Assembly (NCBI GenBank): GCA_002491165.1
Contig: DKVK01000035.1
Coordinates: forward strand, 1-19,899
Direction: 5' to 3'
DNA: 19,899 bases
Source: Porphyromonadaceae bacterium UBA7180
GTDB lineage: Bacteria; Bacteroidota; Bacteroidia; Bacteroidales; Muribaculaceae
The first letter of the stretch is position 1. The number at the start of each line of letters is the position of its first letter. A program made the translations under genes and the position numbers. The notes under the pieces are model-generated. The model was given only the letters and a program-made list of their open reading frames with translations, ran no database searches and was not told the origin of the DNA. Positions 6,348 to 11,967 of the stretch are shown here, piece after piece.

Positions 6348-8627
6348 TTAGTCTTCGTTGTTGTTGCGGCGTTCTCGGCGGGGCTGTCCTTCGCGGCGGC
6401 CTTCGCGACGCGGGCCTCCTTCGCGGCGGGGAGCGCCGTCACGGCGTCCGCGGGGACGCTCCGAGCGTTCCACGTAGCCTTCGGGTTTCGGAGTCAGCAC
6501 GCGCATCGAGAGGCGGAACTTGCCTGTCTTCTTGTCAATCTCGATGAGTTTGACGCGCACTTTGTCGCCCTCTTTGAGGCCGGAAGCCTCCATGTTGTCG
6601 AGGCGGTCCCATGAGATTTCGGAGATGTGGAGCAGGCCGTCGCGGCCGGGCATGAATTCCACGAAAGCGCCGAAGTCGAGTATGGAGCGCACGGTGCCTT
6701 CGTAAACCTCGCCCTCTTCGGGCTGCGCGGTGATGGCCTTGATGCGGCGCAGGGCGGCTTCGATGCCCTCCTTGTCCTTCGATGCGATTTCCACGTGGCC
6801 GATGCCGGTCTTCTCGTCTTCCTCGATGGAGATGGTGGTGCCGGTCTCTTCCTGGATACCCTGGATTACTTTGCCTTGCGGGCCGATGACGGCGCCGATC
6901 ATCTCTTTCGGTATCTCGATGGTGACGAGGCGCGGTACGTGCGGCTTGTAGTCCTCGCGTGCCTCGGGGATTGTCTCCTTGATGATGCCGAGGATGTGCA
7001 TACGTCCCTGGCGTGCCTGTTCAAGAGCCTGCTCGAGGACGTCATACGACAGGCCGTCGCACTTGATGTCCATCTGTGTGGCGGTGATGCCCTTCTCGGT
7101 GCCGGTCACCTTGAAGTCCATGTCGCCGAGGTGGTCTTCGTCGCCGAGGATGTCGGAGAGTACGGCATACTTCACGTTGCCTTCGTCGGAGATGAGGCCC
7201 ATGGCCACGCCGGCTACGGGGCGTTTCATCTTGACGCCGGCGTCGAGCAGGGCCAGCGTGCCGCCGCAGACGGTGGCCATGGACGAGGAGCCGTTGGACT
7301 CCAGGATGTCGCTGACTATGCGGCAGGTGTAGGGGAACCCGTCTGGGAACATGCGCTTAAGGGCGCGGTGCGCCAGGTTGCCGTGGCCGATCTCGCGGCG
7401 TCCCACGCCGCGCTGCGGGCGTGCCTCGCCGGTGGAGAAGGGCGGGAAGTTGTAGTGGAGCAGGAAGCGTTCCTTGCTCTGGTTGAGAACGTCGTCGATT
7501 ATCTTCTCGTCGAGGGTGGTGCCCAGCGTGCAGGTAACGAGCGCCTGTGTCTCGCCGCGTGTGAAGATGGCGGCTCCGTGGGGGCCGGGGAGGTAGTCCA
7601 CCTCGCACCAGATGGGGCGGATTTCGGTGGTCTTGCGGCCGTCGAGACGGATTCCCTCGTCGAGCACGCAGCGGCGCATGGCCTCTTTCTCCACGTCGTG
7701 GTAGTAGCGTTTCACCATGGCTTCGCGCTGCTCGGGGGTATATTTCTCAAGCTGCTCCGCGGTCATTTCGGGGAGGGCGTCGATGTATTCCTGGCAGATG
7801 GCGTCGAAGCTCTCGTTGCGCCAGTGCTTGTCGGCGCTGCCGGCGTGGGCTATGGCGTAAGCCTTGTCGTAGCATTTCGCGCGGACGTCGGCACGCAGCT
7901 CGTCGTCGTTAATCTCGTGGTTGTATTCGCGTTTGGTTTCTTTGCCGGCCTCTTTCATGAGTTCCATCTGGGCCTGGCAGTGTTTCTTGATTTCGGCATG
8001 GGCCACCTTGAGGGCTTCGAGCAGGTCGGCTTCGGAAACCTCGTCCATTTCGCCCTCCACCATCATGATGTTGTCGTAGGTAGCGCCCACCATCAGTTCG
8101 ATGTCGGCGCGTTCCATCTGGTCGAACGTGGGGTTGATGACCCACTGGCCGTCCACGCGTGCCACGCGCACTTCGGAGATGGGTCCGTTGAAGGGGATGT
8201 CGCTGCAAGTGAGCGCTGCCGAAGCGGCAATGCCGGCCAGTGCGTCGGGAGCGTCGTTCTCGTCAGCCGAATATAGAGTCACGTTGACGAAAGTGTCGGC
8301 GTGGTAATTGTCCGGGAAAAGGGGACGGAGCACGCGGTCAACGAGTCGTGAAGTCAATATTTCATAGTCGGAGGCGCGGCCTTCGCGCTTGAGGAAACCG
8401 CCGGGATAGCGGCCTATGGAGGCATATTTCTCCTTGTATTCAACTGTCAGGGGCATGAAGTCGACACCTTCGCCGGCTTCCTTTGCAGAACAAACTGTGG
8501 CGAGCAACATGGTGTTGCCCATTCTTACTTCTACCGCTCCATCAGCCTGCTTGGCAAGCTTGCCTGTGGCGATGGTGATTTCGCGTCCATCGGGGAGGCT
8601 GATGGTTTTCTTAATTTCTTTAAACAT
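6348..8627 (-). CDS. pnp: Polyribonucleotide nucleotidyltransferase (PNPase)
   Basis: PNPase performs phosphorolytic 3'-5' RNA decay, releasing nucleoside diphosphates, and is normally a ring-shaped trimer in the cytoplasm. All domains are present in order: RNase PH 1 (about 10-145, with FLKREGRASDYEI), a helical linker, and RNase PH 2 (about 325-555). The second domain has NGSSSM (445-450) for phosphate and SDILGDEDHLGDMDFK (491-506) with its catalytic acidic residues. A KH domain (about 565-630, GPQG at 582-585) and an S1 domain (about 637-710) follow. At 759 residues it exceeds the 711 of E. coli PNPase, mainly through an Arg/Gly-rich tail (716-759) with repeated RREG-like units. It has its own promoter, a structured leader and its own terminator, so it is transcribed alone. 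The structured leader could allow autoregulation, as known for E. coli pnp, but this is inference. Confidence 0.97.
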   Translation of the reverse strand: MFKEIKKTISLPDGREITIATGKLAKQADGAVEVRMGNTMLLATVCSAKEAGEGVDFMPLTVEYKEKYASIGRYPGGFLKREGRASDYEILTSRLVDRVLRPLFPDNYHADTFVNVTLYSADENDAPDALAGIAASAALTCSDIPFNGPISEVRVARVDGQWVINPTFDQMERADIELMVGATYDNIMMVEGEMDEVSEADLLEALKVAHAEIKKHCQAQMELMKEAGKETKREYNHEINDDELRADVRAKCYDKAYAIAHAGSADKHWRNESFDAICQEYIDALPEMTAEQLEKYTPEQREAMVKRYYHDVEKEAMRRCVLDEGIRLDGRKTTEIRPIWCEVDYLPGPHGAAIFTRGETQALVTCTLGTTLDEKIIDDVLNQSKERFLLHYNFPPFSTGEARPQRGVGRREIGHGNLAHRALKRMFPDGFPYTCRIVSDILESNGSSSMATVCGGTLALLDAGVKMKRPVAGVAMGLISDEGNVKYAVLSDILGDEDHLGDMDFKVTGTEKGITATQMDIKCDGLSYDVLEQALEQARQGRMHILGIIKETIPEAREDYKPHVPRLVTIEIPKEMIGAVIGPQGKVIQGIQEETGTTISIEEDEKTGIGHVEIASKDKEGIEAALRRIKAITAQPEEGEVYEGTVRSILDFGAFVEFMPGRDGLLHISEISWDRLDNMEASGLKEGDKVRVKLIEIDKKTGKFRLSMRVLTPKPEGYVERSERPRGRRDGAPRREGGPRREGRREGQPRRERRNNNED

Positions 8628-8653
8628 AAATCTTTATTGTTTTCTTCGCTAAA

Positions 8654-8723
8654 CGTTCCGAAGGGACGGCCGTAGCGCAGTGGCCGCACCTTGTTTCGGC
8701 CCGCAAAGCGCTCTCGGCGGGCC
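8654..8723 (-). promoter_or_regulatory. Structured 5' leader of pnp
   Basis: Three hairpins lie between the predicted start (about 8749) and the start codon. They are 8698-8704/8717-8723 (7 bp), 8667-8671/8682-8686 (5 bp) and 8654-8659/8663-8668 (6 positions, one mismatch); the last two share two bases. E. coli pnp is autoregulated through a leader hairpin, so a comparable role is plausible but unproven here. Confidence 0.5.
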
Positions 8724-8753
8724 GGCTGTTTTCGTAATTCTTAAAATTCTCCG

Positions 8754-8785
8754 CAAAGATACTGCTTTTAAACCCCGGTTGCAAA
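8754..8785 (-). promoter_or_regulatory. Promoter of pnp
   Basis: On the minus strand TTTG (8785-8782), 20 bp, then TATCTTTG (8761-8754): a full consensus match. The predicted leader is about 120 nt. It lies back to back with the promoter at 8869-8896. Confidence 0.85.
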
Positions 8786-8868
8786 TTTTTTTTCATTATT
8801 TTGTCAGCAATGTCGCTCCGCACTCCGTTTTTAGTCACTTATAACAATTATTAATGTCGATGTGCAAA

Positions 8869-8896
8869 TTTGTGGCACCAGAACGCGCTAACTTTG
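8869..8896 (+). promoter_or_regulatory. Promoter of the 108-residue protein gene
   Basis: TTTG (8869-8872), 16 bp, then TAACTTTG (8889-8896). The -7 box is a perfect match; the gap is short for the consensus. The start is predicted near 8901, about 25 nt before the ATG. Confidence 0.7.
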
Positions 8897-8912
8897 CACT
8901 GTAAAACAAAAC

Positions 8913-8917
8913 GGAGG
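8913..8917 (+). promoter_or_regulatory. Shine-Dalgarno site GGAGG
   Basis: GGAGG lies 8 nt before the ATG at 8926, at ideal spacing. Strong Shine-Dalgarno sites are uncommon in Bacteroidota. It fixes the start codon of the following small gene. Confidence 0.7.
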
Positions 8918-8925
8918 ACGAAATT

Positions 8926-9252
8926 ATGAACAAACGACCCATGATGAAATACGGCGACCGCATCTACGCGCGCCTGTCGCTGAACGGCCAGAAGATACTT
9001 GAATTCATGATAGAGAAGGTTTCCGACTTCACGGAGCTTCTGGGCGAGTTGCGCGCCCATACGCGCCGCTACCGCGGTCTGTGCCGCCTGTACGTGCGCA
9101 ACCTCTCGCGCGGATGGAGCATGGAACGCCCCCTGATGCTCTACCCCGAGACATACCCGACGCCCGGGGGCGCCCTGCGCGAGCGCCTCTCCGCCGCCGC
9201 CCCGGCCGAGCCTGCCCCCGCCCGCACCATAATGCCCTGGGACACCCACTGA
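8926..9252 (+). CDS. Small conserved-looking protein, function unknown
   Basis: The 108-residue product is basic over its first two thirds. Residues 8-70 look folded: KYGDRIYARLSLNGQKILEF (8-27), an amphipathic stretch FTELLGELRAHTRRYRG (35-51), then LCRLYVRNLSRGWSMERPLMLY (52-73). From about 77 an Ala/Pro-rich, probably disordered tail ends in MPWDTH. There is no signal peptide or membrane segment, so it is probably cytoplasmic. Its own promoter and strong GGAGG site support a real gene despite its size. It is the only plus-strand gene between pnp and HU. I do not recognise a named family. The Arg-rich composition would permit nucleic-acid binding, but no motif establishes it. Confidence 0.75.
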   Translation: MNKRPMMKYGDRIYARLSLNGQKILEFMIEKVSDFTELLGELRAHTRRYRGLCRLYVRNLSRGWSMERPLMLYPETYPTPGGALRERLSAAAPAEPAPARTIMPWDTH

Positions 9253-9310
9253 CCCCGCTCGGGCCGGGAAAAGACATCCCGCCGGAAAGTCGCTCTAACC
9301 CCTCTAACCA

Positions 9311-9418
9311 GCTTAATCAAGCTAACTCCCGATTAATCAGGATTAATCAAGAATGATTGGGATTAATCTCGAGAACCCCGGGAATCTCCTGTTTCTTCGG
9401 GTTATCGGGATTCGGTGG
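9311..9418. repeat. Degenerate 10-bp repeat array (GATTAATC units), copy A
   Basis: Successive decamers run in exact 10-bp register: gcttaatcaa (9311), gctaactccc, gattaatcag (9331), gattaatcaa (9341), gaatgattgg (9351), gattaatctc (9361), gagaaccccg, ggaatctcct. Another related unit, gattcggtgg, lies at 9409. The core GATTAATC is a perfect palindrome. The array lies between the 3' end of the 108-residue gene and the porin's 3' hairpin, so it is not in a promoter. A second array lies at 17171-17280. Confidence 0.65.
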
Positions 9419-9431
9419 CAGAAATCTACAT

Positions 9432-9475
9432 ATATCGGCAAGCGGCGGGAAGGTGGCTCCGCCGCTTGCCGATAT
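9432..9475 (-). terminator. 17-bp perfect hairpin at the 3' end of the porin gene
   Basis: Bases 9432-9448 and 9459-9475 are perfect reverse complements (17 bp), with a 10-nt loop. The hairpin sits 36 bp past the porin stop codon. Neither strand has a proper U-tract after it, so it may act as an RNA 3'-end stabiliser or as a U-less terminator. It may also limit readthrough between the convergent genes. Confidence 0.6.
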
Positions 9476-9511
9476 GGGGTGTTTCGTGCTGTCTTCGGTG
9501 TTTCCGGGTTG

Positions 9512-10678
9512 TCAGAAGAGAATCTGGAAGCGGGCCTGGAAGCCGTTGAAGTCGGTGCATAGCGGGGCGCCGTTGAAGGTGTGCGTGTAGGTGTAGTTGA
9601 GGCGCGCCGTCATGTATTTGTTGATGTAGTAGTTGAGCGTGGCGGAGAGGGAGTTGGCGTCGCCGCCGTAGATGCCGCATATTTCGTGGTCGCGGACCCG
9701 GGCCACGCCTGCTTTGCGGTCCGACAGTTTGGTGTAGTTATAGAGGAGCACCAGCTCGAAGGTGCCTTTGCCGGGCTCGGCTATGCGGGCGTCTTTGGCC
9801 GAATATTTGTAGTCGCCGCCGGAGAGCAGCCCGCGCAGCATGCCGTAGGCGCCCATGCCGGTGAAGTTGTGCAGGTCGTGGCGCATGTTCACGCGATTGA
9901 AGTAATACTGCGCTTCGAGAGCCACGGGACCGTAGGCCACCATCAGTTCGGGGGAGAATTTCCACTGGTTCATGGCGTTGCCCATCTCGGCATTGACGGC
10001 CGAAACTTTGTCGACCGATGTGGGGAAGTTGGAGCCCAGAGAAAAGACGTTGTGGCGTCCTTCGCCATCGTTCTGCGGGGTGAGGAAACCGCCGGAGATT
10101 CCGACCTGGAAGATGCGTCCCGGCTCGGTGGCGGGGCGGCAGACGAGGCGTGTCAGGAAACCGTAGCCCTGGTGGTTGGTCTGGTTGGGGGTGAGGATTA
10201 TGGACTGCGGCTCCACGTGTGCCGACGCCGAGGCGAAGAACTTTTTCCCGCTGTGTATGTACTCGATGCCGAGGTGGCGGTCGGCCATGAACGAGGAGTT
10301 GACTATGGGGTCGTCGAAGCAGGGTTTCCACGAGGAGCTGTAGGCTGTCATAAGGCCGTACTGGTGGATGAAGGAGCCGCCGAGCAGAGCGTTCTCGTCG
10401 TCGAAATTATACTGCACGTAAATATCCTTGAGACCCACTTTGCCGTAGGCGTAGCCGACGTCGATGCGGGCGTCCCATTTGCCGTATGTGGCCTTGAGGC
10501 CGAGGCGCACGTCGGGGACGCCGACGCCGTCCTTGAAGTTTTCTTTGTCGGGCGAGGCGTAAAGGGCGCCGTCCATAAGCACACGTCCCATCGGGGTCAC
10601 GGTGAGTTTGTCTTCGGCCTGCGCGGCGCCGCAAACGGACGCGAGGGCCAGTGCACTTAGAATCAGTTGCTTGGTCAT
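9512..10678 (-). CDS. Outer-membrane porin, OprO/OprP-like
   Basis: The 388-residue protein has a signal peptide (hydrophobic 4-19, likely cut after AQA at 22). An all-beta body of alternating aromatic and polar strands follows, for example ARIDVGYAYGKVGLKDIYVQY, split here as 70-79 and 80-90. The C-terminus FQARFQILF ends in Phe, the usual BAM-recognition ending. The N-terminal TPMGRVLMDGALY (28-40) and the DVRLGLKATYGKWDARIDVGYAYG pattern (split as 56-67 and 68-79) are typical of the phosphate-selective-porin-like family common in Bacteroidota. Substrate selectivity cannot be read from sequence; the family name should not be taken as proof of phosphate specificity. It lies 51 bp downstream of the TlpA-like lipoprotein gene, with no clear promoter between them, so the two are probably cotranscribed. 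Confidence 0.83.
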   Translation of the reverse strand: MTKQLILSALALASVCGAAQAEDKLTVTPMGRVLMDGALYASPDKENFKDGVGVPDVRLGLKATYGKWDARIDVGYAYGKVGLKDIYVQYNFDDENALLGGSFIHQYGLMTAYSSSWKPCFDDPIVNSSFMADRHLGIEYIHSGKKFFASASAHVEPQSIILTPNQTNHQGYGFLTRLVCRPATEPGRIFQVGISGGFLTPQNDGEGRHNVFSLGSNFPTSVDKVSAVNAEMGNAMNQWKFSPELMVAYGPVALEAQYYFNRVNMRHDLHNFTGMGAYGMLRGLLSGGDYKYSAKDARIAEPGKGTFELVLLYNYTKLSDRKAGVARVRDHEICGIYGGDANSLSATLNYYINKYMTARLNYTYTHTFNGAPLCTDFNGFQARFQILF

Positions 10679-10729
10679 TGTCTTGTCTTTCAGGGCGTTA
10701 AAGAGATGGAGGGGTTTGTTATGTCAGGT

Positions 10730-11794
10730 TTATATTTTTGAGGCTAATTGCGCGGGGTCTGCCACACGGTCTGTGAGCTCGCCGGCGGCGTTGAAGACGA
10801 ATGCCACCGGTATCTGGGTCACATTGTATTTTCCGAGGATTTCAGACTGCGGTCCGTTTTCGTCGAAGACGTTGACCCAGGGGAGGTTCTGCGCTGCGCG
10901 GCGCCAGTCGTAGCGGTCGGCGTCGTAGCTCACCATATAGATGTTGGCGCGGTCGGCCAGCGCCTGGAGTCTCACGTTGTAGTCCGGAGCGAACTTCGCC
11001 GTCATGGAGGTGAAGACGAGGATGGCGGGTTTCCCTTTCCCCACCACTTCGGAGAGCGAACGGTCGCGCCCGTCCACGTCTGGCAGCGTTATGTCGAAAA
11101 ACTCAATCTGCTGCGCCTTCAGCACGGTTTTCTTTCCTTTTGCCTTGGCGGCGTTGCGCTGCGCTTCGAGGGCGATGTTCTTCAGCATTGCGGCGCGCGG
11201 GTCGTCGGGACGGTACTGCTCGTAGGCGGTGGCCACGGCGGCGAAGTATTTCATGTCGTCGGGGTTCTTGGGGTCGTAGAGCGGCTTGCCGTCGCGTGTC
11301 TTTGTCAGCACGTAATAGCTGACGATGTTGCCGCGTCCCGGGGCGATGATTTCAGCGAAAACTTTCTTCTTGAAAGCGGCGAGCGCGGCCTCGTCGGCTG
11401 TCGCGGGGAGGGCGGCGAGTTGCGTCTCGAAAGAGGAGAGTGAGCGGGCGTTGGCGGAGCCGTCGAGGGTGTATCCGCGGCCATCGGCGTGGAGGGTGAT
11501 GTTCTCGGTGGAGTCTACGGGGAAGTAGAAGTAGCGGTCGCCGGAGCGGAGACGGAAGATTTCCGGGGCGCCGGGGGCGGGGACGCTGAGGGAGAAACGG
11601 CCGCTGCCGTCGGTGCGCGTGGAGTCCATCGCCAGCCATGAGCCCGAGGAGGTGGCCTTTTCTATGACGAGCGACTGACCGTCGGCGCCCTGCACGTCGC
11701 CGTCGATTTTAAACTTCTTCTCGCCGCAGGAGGCGAGTGTCACTATAATAAGTAGTGCCACGAGTGTGGCCGTTGATTTGCCGAAATGTTTCAT
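10730..11794 (-). CDS. Lipoprotein with N-terminal DUF4369-like domain and CXXC-less thioredoxin-like domain
   Basis: The 354-residue product has a lipoprotein signal (hydrophobic 9-20, lipobox LASC, Cys23). Residues 27-112 form a beta-rich DUF4369-like domain (FKIDGDVQGADGQSLVIEKA at 28-47). A helical middle (about 118-225) leads to a thioredoxin/TlpA-like fold (about 228-354) beginning FFDITLPDVDGRDRSLSEV. At the place where TlpA proteins have WCxxC the sequence reads VFTSMTAKFAPDYN (260-273). The only cysteine in the whole protein is the lipobox one, so it cannot be a disulfide reductase. The cis-Pro loop (VTQIPVAF, P329) is retained. It may be a chaperone-like or binding relative of TlpA in the envelope. 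The promoter at 11799-11830 puts the transcript start almost on the ATG. It is probably cotranscribed with the porin downstream. Confidence 0.82.
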   Translation of the reverse strand: MKHFGKSTATLVALLIIVTLASCGEKKFKIDGDVQGADGQSLVIEKATSSGSWLAMDSTRTDGSGRFSLSVPAPGAPEIFRLRSGDRYFYFPVDSTENITLHADGRGYTLDGSANARSLSSFETQLAALPATADEAALAAFKKKVFAEIIAPGRGNIVSYYVLTKTRDGKPLYDPKNPDDMKYFAAVATAYEQYRPDDPRAAMLKNIALEAQRNAAKAKGKKTVLKAQQIEFFDITLPDVDGRDRSLSEVVGKGKPAILVFTSMTAKFAPDYNVRLQALADRANIYMVSYDADRYDWRRAAQNLPWVNVFDENGPQSEILGKYNVTQIPVAFVFNAAGELTDRVADPAQLASKI

Positions 11795-11798
11795 GCCG

Positions 11799-11830
11799 CA
11801 AAATTAGCAATAAAAATGTGAAACGCCAAA
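11799..11830 (-). promoter_or_regulatory. Promoter of the TlpA-like lipoprotein and porin genes
   Basis: On the minus strand TTTG (11830-11827), 20 bp, then TAATTTTG (11806-11799): a full consensus match. The -7 box ends only 4 bp before the ATG at 11794, so transcription would start at or next to the start codon (leaderless or nearly so). Confidence 0.78.
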
Positions 11831-11914
11831 TTTGCCCCCGATAACCGCGCGTCGGCTTGTCGCCTCAACCTGAGATACAATCTATTGTTGAGGAAGGAGG
11901 AATATATATAAATA

Positions 11915-11946
11915 CCGGGCCTTAACCATAGGAGGATAAGGCCCGG
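11915..11946 (-). terminator. Terminator hairpin after dcp
   Basis: CCGGGCCTTA (11915-11924) and TAAGGCCCGG (11937-11946) form a perfect 10-bp stem with a 12-nt loop. It lies 21 bp past the dcp stop codon. On the minus strand an AT-rich TATTTATATA tract follows in place of a pure T-run. A second, weaker stem CCTCAAC/GTTGAGG lies just beyond (11867-11893). Confidence 0.7.
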
Positions 11947-11967
11947 AATGTTGTGTTTCAGAGGGGA

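Noticed and set aside
6627..8276. Long plus-strand open frame (549 codons) opposite pnp
   Set aside because: It lies wholly antisense to a complete PNPase gene with all domains. Its translation is low-complexity Val/Ala/Gly/His-rich, a common shadow of GC-rich codon bias.
9311..9418. CRISPR array
   Set aside because: The units are 10 bp without spacers and highly degenerate; there are no cas genes nearby.
9581..10660. Plus-strand open frame (359 codons) opposite the porin
   Set aside because: It is a shadow of the porin codons; there is no signal peptide, motif or promoter.
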